A stretch of 64,000 bases of DNA from Simplicispira sedimenti (GTDB lineage Bacteria > Pseudomonadota > Gammaproteobacteria > Burkholderiales > Burkholderiaceae_C). The DNA is taken from contig NZ_JAKVIJ010000010.1 in the NCBI RefSeq assembly GCF_022760965.1, positions 1-64,000 of the forward strand, written 5' to 3'. Both the position numbers and the translations under genes were made by a program. The notes beneath the pieces were generated by a model. It did no database searches. It was not told the origin of the DNA and saw nothing but the letters and a program-made list of their open reading frames with translations. Below, piece after piece: positions 34,005 through 43,162 of this stretch (position 1 is its first letter; each line of letters starts with the position of its first letter).

Positions 34005-36037
34005 GGCGTGGGGCAGGGGGCGGTTGCAGGGGCGGGGGCCAAGGGTAACTGAACGGTGAACAGCGCGCCACCCAGGCTTTCATCCTGGCCGACGAAGATG
34101 CGCCCGTGGTGCGCCTCGGTGATGGAGCGGCAAATCGCCAGCCCCATGCCCATGCCGCCGTCCTTGGTGCTGAAGAAGGCGTCGAAGATGCGCGCGCGTT
34201 CGGCCTCGGGCACGCCAGGGCCGCTGTCGGCCACCGCCAGGGTGACCAGCACGTTGGCATTGGGGCGCAGCCGCACCTGGACCTGGGGGCGTGCGGTGCC
34301 GCGCTGCGCCCAGTCGAGCGCATTGCCGCACAGGTTGTGCACCAGGTGTTCCAGCAGCAGGGCGTCGCCTTGCACCCAGACCGGCTGGGCGGGCAGTTCC
34401 AGCACCACGGGGGTGGCGTGCGCCTCCTGCACGGAAGACACGGCGCGGCGCACCAGGGCCGTGAGATCCACGCTGTCCAGGTTCAATTCGCGCCGGCGCG
34501 CAAAGGCGTTGACGCGCTGGATCACGCCCCCGGCACGTTCGGCGAGCTGGGCCATGCGCTGCACCACGGTGTGCAGTTCCTCGGGCGTAATGTTGCCGTC
34601 GCGCAGCCGGTTGAGCAGGCCGTTGGCAAAACTGGCCAGCGCGCCCAGCGGCTGGTTGAGTTCGTGCGCCAGGGTGGATGCCACCTCGCCCACGGCCACC
34701 AGGCGGCCCGAGGCTTCGAGCTTTTCCTGCTGCAGTGCGGCCAGTTGCTGGGCGCGCTTGCGCTCGCTGATGTCGAGCACCGAGCTCATCCAGCCCAACT
34801 GGCTGCCGTCGGCGGCAGTCAGCGGTGCTTCGTGGATCAGCACGTCCACGCGGTGGCCGCTGCGGTGCTGGAACTGCACCTCGATGCCCTGGGCCTGCGT
34901 GCCCTGGCTGATGACCGCGCGGTGCAGCAGTGCCAGCTCGTCGGCCTGGTCGGCGGGCCAGTAGGGCAAGGGGGCTCGGGCGCCGCGCAGCTCTTGTGCG
35001 CTGTAGCCCACCATGGAGCAGAAGGCCTGGTTCACGTAGAGGATCTTGCCCGTCATGTCCCAGGCGCGCATGCCGATGGTGACCGAGCGCTCCATGGCCG
35101 AGCGCAGTGCCACCTCGGCCTGCAGGCGCTGCTGCACCTGCTGGCGCTTGATGAAGTCGCGCCGCAGCGCGGCCAGGCTGGCCAGCATGCCCAGCAGAAA
35201 CAGCAGCGCCACGACAAAGAAGATGCGCGGCACGGTCGAGGTCTGCGGCCCCTGGGGCACCACTTCCAGCATCAGGTCGGTGCCGGGCAGGTTCATCACC
35301 GTGCGGTAGGGGCCTTGCGCCTGGTCGGTGGGGGGCGTGTCCACGGCGTCCACGACCAGGCGCACGGTCTGGCTTTGCAGGAACCACGGCGGCAGCAAGG
35401 CGTCCACCGCCGCCTGGGTGGACAGCGCGGCCACATAGATGCCCATCAGTCGGCTGCCGTCGAAGTAGGGCACCGCGAGCCAGACGCGGTCGGTGGTGCG
35501 GCCATCGAAGCGACGCATGGGCCCGGCGTAGCTGGAGCGGCGCAGCCCACTGACGATGTCCTGCAGCGTCTTCAGGGCCTGGAAGTTGTCGTCGTGCTCT
35601 GCCTGGTCGTTCTGCCAGGCGCGCACGTCGCCTGCGCTGGTGCCCTGCGTGGCCAGCCAGGCATGGGCCAGCACCACACCGGGTGTGCGCCACAGCATGC
35701 CTGCGGGCGCGCTGTCGCCTTCACCCTGGCCCGCAGCGCGCAAGGCCTGCGGGCCATCGAGCGCGGACTGCCGCGCCAGTGCGGCGAGGTCGTCTTCCAG
35801 GCGGCGAAAGTGGAACTGCACGCTTTGCTCCAGCCACTGGGCGTCGGCGCCCCGGCGGCGCTCTTCTTCCTCGGTCTCGAAGCTGTTGAGGTACCACACC
35901 AGCGCCATCACGGCCGAGACGACCAGCACCACCAGGCCCATCATCCACAGCACGGTCCAGCGGCCCCGGTCGCTCAGGGTGCGTTTGCTGGCGTGCAGCA
36001 GGGCAAAGTCGTCAGAGGATTGGGAGGGCAGGGGCAT
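34001..36037 (-). CDS. dctS: DctS-like sensor histidine kinase
   Basis: This 678-aa kinase has a membrane helix near residues 30-50, a periplasmic sensor domain of about 230 residues, a second helix (VPRIFFVVALLFLLGMLASLA), a PAS domain, and then HisKA with H458 in LAHELNQPLGAL. The HATPase part shows HNLCGNALDWA (N box), ADSGPGVP (G1) and MGMGLAI (G2). The ATG at 36037 gives a normal N-terminus; a longer frame upstream overlaps the divergent dctP. The periplasmic domain may read dicarboxylates directly or through DctP. Confidence 0.87.
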   Translation of the reverse strand: MPLPSQSSDDFALLHASKRTLSDRGRWTVLWMMGLVVLVVSAVMALVWYLNSFETEEEERRRGADAQWLEQSVQFHFRRLEDDLAALARQSALDGPQALRAAGQGEGDSAPAGMLWRTPGVVLAHAWLATQGTSAGDVRAWQNDQAEHDDNFQALKTLQDIVSGLRRSSYAGPMRRFDGRTTDRVWLAVPYFDGSRLMGIYVAALSTQAAVDALLPPWFLQSQTVRLVVDAVDTPPTDQAQGPYRTVMNLPGTDLMLEVVPQGPQTSTVPRIFFVVALLFLLGMLASLAALRRDFIKRQQVQQRLQAEVALRSAMERSVTIGMRAWDMTGKILYVNQAFCSMVGYSAQELRGARAPLPYWPADQADELALLHRAVISQGTQAQGIEVQFQHRSGHRVDVLIHEAPLTAADGSQLGWMSSVLDISERKRAQQLAALQQEKLEASGRLVAVGEVASTLAHELNQPLGALASFANGLLNRLRDGNITPEELHTVVQRMAQLAERAGGVIQRVNAFARRRELNLDSVDLTALVRRAVSSVQEAHATPVVLELPAQPVWVQGDALLLEHLVHNLCGNALDWAQRGTARPQVQVRLRPNANVLVTLAVADSGPGVPEAERARIFDAFFSTKDGGMGMGLAICRSITEAHHGRIFVGQDESLGGALFTVQLPLAPAPATAPCPTP

Positions 36038-36087
36038 GGCGGCGTGCAGGCTGCCGTCACTCGGGCAGCGTGGCCATAATACCGGCC

Positions 36088-37104
36088 ATGCGCGCCGCCG
36101 CCATTCCTCGCCGCCGTTGTCTGCAGGCACTGGCCTTGGCGGGTGTCCCTGCGCTGGGGGCTGCGCAAGGGGTGGTGACCATCCGCCTGTCCCACGTGGT
36201 GGCGCGGCAAACGCCCAAGGGCCTGGCGCTGGAGCGCTTCCGTGAGCGCGTGCAGTCGCTCAGTCAGGGGCGTATCCAGGTGGTCATCTACCCCAACTCG
36301 GCGCTGTTTGGCGACGCCGACGAGATCCAGGCGCTGCAACTGGGGGCGGTGGATATGCTGGCCCCTTCGCTGTCCAAGTTCGGGCGCGTGGGTTTCCCGG
36401 AGTTCGAGCTGTTTGATCTGCCGTTCCTGTTCGACTCCAAGGAGCAGGTGCACCGCGTGATGCACAGCGCGATTGGCAGGGAGCTGCTCGCCGCGCTGGA
36501 GCGCCAGCGCATGGTGGGGCTGGGTTACCTGGACAACGGCTTCAAGCACATGAGCGCCAACCGACCGTTGCTGGCGCCGCAGGACTTTGTCGGTCTGCGC
36601 ATGCGCATCCAGAGCTCGCGCGTGATTGCCCACCAGATGCGCGCCCTGGGTGCCAAGCCGGTGGTGCTGGGCTTTGGAGAAACCCGCCGTGCCCTGGCCA
36701 CGGGCGTGGTGGACGGGACGGAGAACCCGGTGTCCAACCTCTGGACGCAGCGCATGCACGAGGTGCAGACCGACCTGAGCCTGACCCGCCATGGCTACCT
36801 GGGCTATTGCGTGGTGGTGAACCAGCGCTTCTGGAACCACCTGCCCCAGGCCGACCGTGCCCTGGTCCGGCAGGCCATGACCGAGGCGCTGGACTGGGGC
36901 AACACCATTGCCCAGTACGAGAACGACGAGGCCCTGGCGCACCTGCGCCTGCGTGGGGGCACACGCATCCATGTGCCCGACGAAGACCAGCGCCAGCGCC
37001 TGCGCCAGGCGACGCAGGAGGTGTCACTGGGTCTGCAAGGGCGCATCGGACGCCAGTGGATCGACAGGGTGCACACCCTGCTGGCCAGCAAAAGCGCGGG
37101 TTAA
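36088..37104 (+). CDS. TRAP transporter substrate-binding protein DctP, paralogue 1
   Basis: This protein of about 338 aa belongs to the DctP family. The N-terminus has RRRCLQALALAGVPALGAAQG, a signal peptide with a twin-arginine-like start. The fold-defining segments are VTIRLSHVVARQTPKG, IYPNSALFGDADEIQ, the ligand-carboxylate Arg region GLRMRIQSS, and GVVDGTENPVSN. The start is uncertain: ATG 36088 is used; a GTG lies at 36070. It is divergent from dctS, with only 50 nt between them, and a second paralogue follows 90 nt downstream. It may be the sensor-dedicated copy, but that is inference. Confidence 0.83.
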   Translation: MRAAAIPRRRCLQALALAGVPALGAAQGVVTIRLSHVVARQTPKGLALERFRERVQSLSQGRIQVVIYPNSALFGDADEIQALQLGAVDMLAPSLSKFGRVGFPEFELFDLPFLFDSKEQVHRVMHSAIGRELLAALERQRMVGLGYLDNGFKHMSANRPLLAPQDFVGLRMRIQSSRVIAHQMRALGAKPVVLGFGETRRALATGVVDGTENPVSNLWTQRMHEVQTDLSLTRHGYLGYCVVVNQRFWNHLPQADRALVRQAMTEALDWGNTIAQYENDEALAHLRLRGGTRIHVPDEDQRQRLRQATQEVSLGLQGRIGRQWIDRVHTLLASKSAG

Positions 37105-37194
37105 CCCTAGCTGTGGAACGCCACAGTTACAAAGCCGTGACATGCGGCCTACAGTGCGCTCCGTTGTCATCCGTTTCCATCCAAGGAGTCAGTC

Positions 37195-38202
37195 ATGCAA
37201 TTTCCGGTGAAAAAGGTACTCGTGTGCGCGCTGGTGGCGTTTGGTGCCACGGTGGCCCAGGCCCAGCAGGTCGTCATCAAGTTCAGCCACGTGGTCGCTC
37301 AGGACACGCCCAAGGGCAAGGCGGCAGAGTTCTTTGCCAAGAAGGCTGCAGAGCTGACTGGTGGCAAGGTCAAGGTCGAGGTGTACGCCAACAGCGCGCT
37401 GTACAAGGACAAGGAAGAAATGGAAGCCCTGCAAATGGGCTCGGTGCAGATGCTGGCGCCTTCGCTGGCCAAGTTCGGCCCTTTGGGGGTGAAGGAGTTC
37501 GAGGTGTTCGACCTGCCCTTCATCTTTGATGATCGCGACGATCTGCACAAGGTCACCAACGGTCCGGTGGGCGAAAAGCTGCTCAAGAAGTTGGAGGCTC
37601 GGGGTATTACTGGCCTGGCTTATTGGGACAATGGCTTCAAGGTCTTCTCGGCCAACAAGCCGCTCAAGAGCGTGGCCGACTACAAGGGTTTGAAGTACCG
37701 TATCCAGTCGTCCAAGGTGATCGAGGAGCAGATCCGCGCCCTGGGTGGCATTCCCCAGGTCATGGCCTTTGGCGAAACCTACCAGGCGCTGCAGACGGGC
37801 GTGGTCGATGGCACCGAGAACCCGCCTTCCAACTTCTACACCCAGAAGATGCACGAGGTGCAAAAGCACCTGAGCCTGACCAACCACGGCTACCTGGGCT
37901 ACGCCGTGATCGTGAACAAGAAGTTCTGGGACGGCCTGCCTGCCGATGTGCGTGACCAACTGAACCAGGCCATGAAGCAGGCCACCTTCTACGCCAACCA
38001 GATTGCCCAGGACGACAACGACCAGGCGCTCGAAGGCGTGAAGAAGAGCGGCAAGACCGCCATCTACACCCCCACCAAGGAAGAGCGCACGGCGCTGAAG
38101 AAGGCCCTGGTGCCCGTGCACGAAAAGATGTCCAGCCGCGTGGGCAAGGAAACCATCCAAGAGGTGTACAAGGCCACCGGCTTCGATCCGGCCAAGCTCT
38201 GA
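37195..38202 (+). CDS. dctP: TRAP transporter substrate-binding protein DctP, paralogue 2
   Basis: This 335-aa periplasmic protein has a Sec signal peptide cleaved after AQA (residue 23). The family segments are VIKFSHVVAQDTPKG, VEVYANSALYKDKEEME, GLKYRIQSSKVIEEQ (carboxylate-binding Arg) and GVVDGTENPPSN. AAGGAG is visible just upstream of the ATG. It is very similar to the preceding paralogue along its whole length, so this is a tandem duplication that has diverged. A strong hairpin separates it from dctQ. Confidence 0.93.
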   Translation: MQFPVKKVLVCALVAFGATVAQAQQVVIKFSHVVAQDTPKGKAAEFFAKKAAELTGGKVKVEVYANSALYKDKEEMEALQMGSVQMLAPSLAKFGPLGVKEFEVFDLPFIFDDRDDLHKVTNGPVGEKLLKKLEARGITGLAYWDNGFKVFSANKPLKSVADYKGLKYRIQSSKVIEEQIRALGGIPQVMAFGETYQALQTGVVDGTENPPSNFYTQKMHEVQKHLSLTNHGYLGYAVIVNKKFWDGLPADVRDQLNQAMKQATFYANQIAQDDNDQALEGVKKSGKTAIYTPTKEERTALKKALVPVHEKMSSRVGKETIQEVYKATGFDPAKL

Positions 38203-38217
38203 TTCTGTGATACCCCT

Positions 38218-38245
38218 GGCAGCGGTGTGCAGTCGCACCGCTGCC
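38218..38245 (+). promoter_or_regulatory. Strong hairpin in the dctP-dctQ gap
   Basis: GGCAGCGGTG (38218-38227) pairs perfectly with CACCGCTGCC (38236-38245) around an 8-nt loop. There is no T-run after it, so it is more likely an mRNA-stabilising or partially terminating element that raises the binding protein over the membrane subunits. Confidence 0.65.
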
Positions 38246-38340
38246 GCAGGGCGCACCTCATGGCAAGTGCGCCGGATTGACCGCGATGCCTGTGGGCGCG
38301 CAGCAGCGATCCACACAACGATCTCCCCTGGAGAATTCCC

Positions 38341-39024
38341 ATGAAATTTCTTGATCACCTGGAAGAGTGGTTCATCACCTTCCTGATGGGCGGAGCCACG
38401 CTCATCGTTTTTCTCGCGGTGCTGCACCGCTACGGGGCTGGCTTTGCCATTCCGGGCGTGCAGGACTGGTTGTTGTCCATCAACATGACCTGGGCGCAGG
38501 AGCTGACCATCATCATGTTTGTGTGGATGGCGAAGTTTGGCGCGGCCTACGGGGTGCGCACCGGCATCCACGTGGGGGTCGATGTGCTCATCAACCGCCT
38601 GAGCGATGCCAACCGCGGCAAGTTCATCATTTTTGGCCTGGCGGCGGGGGCTGTGTTCACCGCCATCGTGGCCTACCTGGGCTCGCACTTCGTGTGGGAG
38701 AACGGGGCGCACTACGGGCTGTACAAGCTCTTCGGCCTGCCGGTGGACGACCTGATCGAAGGCCCCACCACCCCCGACCTGGAGTGGCCCACCTGGGTTG
38801 TGTACAGCGCCATTCCGCTGGGCACCAGCCTGATGTGTTTCCGCTTTCTGCAGGTGTTGGTGGGCTTCATCCGTACGGGTGAACTGCCGCACCACGACCA
38901 TGGTCATGTGGACGGACTGGAAGAGAGTGCAGAAGAAGCTGCCGCGCAGGACATCAACCCCTACGCCATGAAAGACAACCTGCACCCCGCAGACACTGCC
39001 CACAAGGAAGGGGGCCTGAAATGA
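38341..39024 (+). CDS. dctQ: TRAP transporter small membrane subunit DctQ
   Basis: This 227-aa inner-membrane protein has four helices typical of DctQ, including LISINMTWAQELTIIMFVWMAKFGAAY-like sequence in the conserved second-third helix region (TWAQELTIIMFVWM). It has a longer acidic His-containing C-terminus (HHDHGHVDG...) than many relatives. It overlaps dctM by 4 nt (ATGA) and works with it in one membrane complex driven by the Na+ gradient. Confidence 0.93.
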   Translation: MKFLDHLEEWFITFLMGGATLIVFLAVLHRYGAGFAIPGVQDWLLSINMTWAQELTIIMFVWMAKFGAAYGVRTGIHVGVDVLINRLSDANRGKFIIFGLAAGAVFTAIVAYLGSHFVWENGAHYGLYKLFGLPVDDLIEGPTTPDLEWPTWVVYSAIPLGTSLMCFRFLQVLVGFIRTGELPHHDHGHVDGLEESAEEAAAQDINPYAMKDNLHPADTAHKEGGLK

Positions 39025-40304
39025 ACGCCACCATCATCTTCCTCATCCTGCTGGTGCTCATGCTCACCGGCATGCCGATCTCGATTTCGCTCGGCCTGAC
39101 GGTACTGACCTTCCTGTTCGGCTTTACCAATGTGCCGCTGGAGTCGGTGGCGCTCAAGCTGTTCACCGGCATCGAGAAGTTCGAGATCATGGCGATCCCT
39201 TTCTTCATCCTGGCGGGCAACTTCCTCACCCACGGTGGCGTGGCCCGGCGCATGATCAACTTTGCCACTGCCATGGTGGGCCACTGGTACGGTGGCCTGG
39301 GCCTGGGCGGTGTTGTGGCCTGCGCCCTGTTTGCTGCGGTGTCGGGCTCCAGCCCGGCCACGGTGGTGGCCATTGGCTCCATCCTGCTGCCGGCCATGGT
39401 CAAGGCAGGGTTTCCCAACAAGTTCGGTGCGGGGGTCATCACCACCTCGGGCGCCTTGGGTATCCTGATTCCGCCTTCCATCGTGATGGTGATGTACTCG
39501 GTGGCCACCAACACCTCGGTGGGCGCCTTGTTCATGGCTGGCGTGGTGCCGGGTCTGGCGCTGGCGGGTGTGCTCGGTGGGGTGACCTACTGGCGTGCAC
39601 GCAAGTTCAACTACCCGCGCTTGCCCAAGGCCAGCTGGGGCGAGCGCTGGAAGGCCTTCCGCGCATCGGCATGGGGCTTGCTGTTGATCGTGATCGTGAT
39701 GGGCGGCATCTACGCTGGTGTCTTCACGCCCACCGAAGCGGCGGCCATGAGCGCGGTGTACGCCTTCTTCGTGGCCGTGTTCATCTACAAGGACATGGGT
39801 CTCAAGGACGTGCCCAAGGTGCTGCTCAACTCGGCCAACATGAGCGCCATGCTGCTGTACATCATCACCAACGCGGTGCTGTTCAGCTTCATCATGACCA
39901 ACGAGAACATCCCGCAGGCCCTGGCCGACTGGATGCTGGGCAATGGTCTGGGTGTCATCACCTTCCTGCTGGCCGTGAACGTGATCCTGCTGCTGGCGGG
40001 CAACTTCATGGAGCCGTCCTCCATCGTGCTGATCTTCGCGCCCATCCTGTTCCCGGTCGCGATGAAGCTGGGCATTGACCCGGTGCACTTCGGCATCATC
40101 ATGGTGGTGAACATGGAGGTGGGCATGTGCCACCCGCCGGTGGGCCTTAACCTGTACGTGGCCTCGGGCATTACGAAGATGGGCATCACCGAGCTGACGG
40201 TGGCCGTGTGGCCCTGGTTGCTGGCCATGCTGGGCTTCCTGGCGGTGGTCACCTACTGGCCGGGCCTGAGCCTGTGGTTCCCGCGCATGCTGGGGATGAT
40301 GTAG
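39021..40304 (+). CDS. dctM: TRAP transporter large membrane subunit DctM
   Basis: This 427-aa permease has about 12 hydrophobic segments. The family signature AVSGSSPATVVAIGSILLPAM is present, as are GALGILIPPSIVMVMYSVAT and the C-terminal MEVGMCHPPVGLNLYV. The start overlaps dctQ. The substrate is probably a C4-dicarboxylate by virtue of the dctSR context; the protein itself does not show it. The next gene starts 2 nt after the stop. Confidence 0.95.
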   Translation: MNATIIFLILLVLMLTGMPISISLGLTVLTFLFGFTNVPLESVALKLFTGIEKFEIMAIPFFILAGNFLTHGGVARRMINFATAMVGHWYGGLGLGGVVACALFAAVSGSSPATVVAIGSILLPAMVKAGFPNKFGAGVITTSGALGILIPPSIVMVMYSVATNTSVGALFMAGVVPGLALAGVLGGVTYWRARKFNYPRLPKASWGERWKAFRASAWGLLLIVIVMGGIYAGVFTPTEAAAMSAVYAFFVAVFIYKDMGLKDVPKVLLNSANMSAMLLYIITNAVLFSFIMTNENIPQALADWMLGNGLGVITFLLAVNVILLLAGNFMEPSSIVLIFAPILFPVAMKLGIDPVHFGIIMVVNMEVGMCHPPVGLNLYVASGITKMGITELTVAVWPWLLAMLGFLAVVTYWPGLSLWFPRMLGMM

Positions 40305-40306
40305 CC

Positions 40307-41419
40307 ATGACCGCGCCGCACGTCAAAACCCTGGTGGTGGCGTGTGCGCTGGCCCTGGCTGCCAGCGCCGCCTTCGCGCAATTGCGCATCGGGCAGACCG
40401 TGGGCGTCACCGGAACGGTGGCGGCCACGGTCAAGGAATCCATGCAGGGCGCGCAGCTCTACCTGGACCATGTCAACGCCAAGGGCGGCGTGGGCGGCGA
40501 AAAGATCGAAATCATCACCCTGGACGACGCCTTCGACGTCAAGAAGGCCGAGGCCAATGCCCGCACCCTGATCGAGGAGCGTGGCGTGCTGGCCTTGTTC
40601 ATGAGCCGGGGCACACCGCACACCGAGGCCATCAATGCGGTGCTGGAGCAGCATCGGGTGGCGCTCATTGGTCCGTCCACCGGTGCCATGGTGCTGCACC
40701 AGCCGGTCAAGCCCTACATCTTCAATGTGCGCGCTACCTACCAGCGCGAGGCCGAGCGTGCCATGGCGCACCTCACGTCCATTGGCGTGCGCAAAGTGGC
40801 GGTGGTGCACGTGGACGACAGCTTCGGTGCCGACGGTCTGCAGGGCGCGCGCAACGGCCTCAAGGCGGCCGGGCTGGAGCCCGTGGCCGTGGCCAAGTTC
40901 GACCGCACCAAGCCCGACTTTGCGCCGCTGTTGCCTGCATTGCAGGCGGCGGAGCCGCAGGCCGTGCTCATCATCGGCTCGGGCACCGCGGTGGTGGAGG
41001 GGATCCGCAGCCTCAAGGCGGCCCGTGTGGGCGGGCAGTACCTCACGCTGTCCAACAATGCCTCCGGGGGCTTCATCAAGCTGCTGGGAGACCAGGCGCA
41101 GGGCGTCATCGTCAGCCAGGTCATGCCTGCCAGCCTGAACTTTGGCTTGGTCAAGGAGGCCACCCAGTTGGCCAAGGCCAAGGGGGTGGACGAGGTGAGC
41201 CCCGCCATGCTCGAAGGATTTGCTTCGGCCAAGGTGCTGGTCGAGGGCCTGCGCCGCGCGGGCGCCAAGCCGAGCCGCGCCAGCCTGCATCAGGCGCTGG
41301 ACAACCTGGGCCGCCTCGACCTGGGCGGCCTGGTGCTGGACTACAGCCCCAGCGACCACACAGGTTTGGACTTTGCCGATCTTTCCATCGTCGGCACCGG
41401 CGGGCGCTTTCGCCGCTGA
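40307..41419 (+). CDS. ABC-type branched-chain amino-acid (LivK-like) binding protein without permease
   Basis: This 370-aa periplasmic protein has a signal peptide ending in AFA (residue 24). The type I periplasmic-binding fold (Peripla_BP_6) shows LRIGQTVGVTGTVAATVKES, GAQLYLDHVNAKGGVGGEKIEII and VALIGPSTGA. Its ATG lies 2 nt after the dctM stop, so it is in the TRAP transcript, yet no liv permease or ATPase gene is nearby. The next gene is a chemoreceptor. It may deliver ligand to a permease coded elsewhere or serve the chemoreceptor or kinase; both are inference. Confidence 0.9.
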   Translation: MTAPHVKTLVVACALALAASAAFAQLRIGQTVGVTGTVAATVKESMQGAQLYLDHVNAKGGVGGEKIEIITLDDAFDVKKAEANARTLIEERGVLALFMSRGTPHTEAINAVLEQHRVALIGPSTGAMVLHQPVKPYIFNVRATYQREAERAMAHLTSIGVRKVAVVHVDDSFGADGLQGARNGLKAAGLEPVAVAKFDRTKPDFAPLLPALQAAEPQAVLIIGSGTAVVEGIRSLKAARVGGQYLTLSNNASGGFIKLLGDQAQGVIVSQVMPASLNFGLVKEATQLAKAKGVDEVSPAMLEGFASAKVLVEGLRRAGAKPSRASLHQALDNLGRLDLGGLVLDYSPSDHTGLDFADLSIVGTGGRFRR

Positions 41420-41524
41420 ACGCAGGTTCTGAGAGAGCCTGCAGGGAGCCCTGGGCCGCCGTGATGGGTGGCTGCGGCGGCTTTGCCAACATGGGGCGGT
41501 GCCTACCGCCAGGAGGACGACACC

Positions 41525-43162
41525 ATGCGCATCGATGATTTGCGGATTTCCACCCGGCTGGAGTTGGGTTTTGGGATCCTGGGCCTGATGATTCTTGCCA
41601 TGGTGGCGGTGGTCTGGGTGCAGGTGTCCACCATGACCGGGTTGTTTGGTGACGTGGCCAACGCGCGCATTCCGCGCATGGTGGTGGGCAGCTCCATCAA
41701 GGAAGATGTGCAGACCATCTCCAGCAGCGTGCGCAACATGATTCTGATGAGCGACACCGCCGCCATCCTGGCCGAGGCCCAGAGCATAGGGCGCGTGCAA
41801 AAGCGCATTGACCAGCGCTTTGGCGAGCTGGAAAAGCTCCTGGCGGACGACAGCGCAGCGCAGGCCGCGCTGCAGCAGGTGCAGGCTGCGCGCAGGGCCT
41901 ATGAGCCGCTGCAGAACGAAACCCAGGAGCTGGCGGGCTCAGGCCAGGTGTTTGACGCCAAGGATCTGCTGGTGGGCAAGATGCACCCCGCCCAGCAGGC
42001 CTATTTCAGCGCCATGGACGCCCTGCTGCTGCAGCAGCAACAGCAACTCGGCCAGGCCACGGGCGCCACCGAGCGCGCTGCCAACAGCGTGCGCGGCATG
42101 TTGCTGGCCACCACGCTGGTGGTCATGGTGCTGGGGGGCTTGTTGGCCTGGTGGATCATTCGTTCCATCACCGGACCTTTGCGCCAGGCAGTGCGTGTGG
42201 CCCGTTCGGTGGCCGCGGGCAAGCTGCAGGAGCCCATCGATGCGCAGGGCCGCAACGAGGTGGCGCAGTTGCTGCTGGCCCTGAAGGACATGCAGGGCGG
42301 GCTGGCGCGTGTGGTCACGCATGTGCGCCAGGGGGCGCAAAACGTGCTGGGCGGCAGCACCGAGATCGCGCAAGGCAACATGGACCTGTCCAACCGCACC
42401 GAGGCCCAGGCCGGTGCGCTGCAGGAAACCTCGGCCTCCATGCAAGAGCTGCGCGATGCGGTGGTGCACAACGCCGACAACGCCCAGCAGGCCAACACCC
42501 TGGCGCGCGATGCCAGTGCCGTGGCAGAGCGCGGCGGCGCCGTGGTCGGGCAGGTGGTGGACACCATGCGCGACATCAACACCTCCAGCCAGAAGATCGC
42601 CGACATCATCGGCGTGATCGACGGCATTGCCTTCCAGACCAACATCCTGGCCCTGAACGCCGCCGTGGAAGCGGCGCGCGCGGGTGAGCAGGGGCGCGGT
42701 TTTGCCGTGGTGGCCAGTGAGGTGCGGGCCCTGGCCGGGCGCAGCGCCGAGGCTGCGCGCGAGATCAAGGGCCTGATCTCCGCCAGCGTGGAGCGCGTGG
42801 CGCAGGGCTCGGAGCTGGTGGACAAGGCAGGCGCCACCATGCAGGAAGTGGTGCAGTCCATTCGCCGGGTCACGGCCCTGGTGGGCGAGATCAGTAGCGC
42901 CAGCGCCGAGCAGCGCTCGGGCGTGGCCCAGATTGGCGAGGCCATTGCCCAGATGGACCATGTGACGCAGCAGAACGCCGCACTGGTGGAGCAGATCGCC
43001 GCCGCAGCCACCGGCCTGAGCACCCAGGCCCAGGAGCTGGTGCAGGCGGTGGCCGTGTTCCAGGTGGATGCGGATGCCGCCGCAGCGCAGCCTGTGGCTG
43101 CGCCCGCCGCCTACGTGGCTGCTGCGGCCTTAGGCAGTACCCGACAGCGGCTCCTGTCCTGA
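41525..43162 (+). CDS. Methyl-accepting chemotaxis protein (4HB type)
   Basis: This 545-aa chemoreceptor has helix 1 at about residues 14-36, a periplasmic four-helix-bundle sensor to about 188, helix 2 (MLLATTLVVMVLGGLLAWWII), a HAMP domain (PLRQAVRVARSVAAG), methylation helices and the signalling tip IDGIAFQTNILALNAAVEAA. There is no NWETF-like CheR tether at the C-terminus. The ATG at 41525 follows an AGGAGG-type site (ccaggaggacgac). The 3' end overlaps the convergent SulP gene by 33 nt. Position after TRAP genes and an orphan binding protein suggests taxis to the transported compound. Confidence 0.95.
   Translation: MRIDDLRISTRLELGFGILGLMILAMVAVVWVQVSTMTGLFGDVANARIPRMVVGSSIKEDVQTISSSVRNMILMSDTAAILAEAQSIGRVQKRIDQRFGELEKLLADDSAAQAALQQVQAARRAYEPLQNETQELAGSGQVFDAKDLLVGKMHPAQQAYFSAMDALLLQQQQQLGQATGATERAANSVRGMLLATTLVVMVLGGLLAWWIIRSITGPLRQAVRVARSVAAGKLQEPIDAQGRNEVAQLLLALKDMQGGLARVVTHVRQGAQNVLGGSTEIAQGNMDLSNRTEAQAGALQETSASMQELRDAVVHNADNAQQANTLARDASAVAERGGAVVGQVVDTMRDINTSSQKIADIIGVIDGIAFQTNILALNAAVEAARAGEQGRGFAVVASEVRALAGRSAEAAREIKGLISASVERVAQGSELVDKAGATMQEVVQSIRRVTALVGEISSASAEQRSGVAQIGEAIAQMDHVTQQNAALVEQIAAAATGLSTQAQELVQAVAVFQVDADAAAAQPVAAPAAYVAAAALGSTRQRLLS

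Noticed and set aside
36070..36088. GTG at 36070 as the dctP1 start
   Set aside because: Neither this nor the ATG at 36088 has a good ribosome site; the ATG gives a more normal signal peptide, so the GTG is mentioned only as an alternative.
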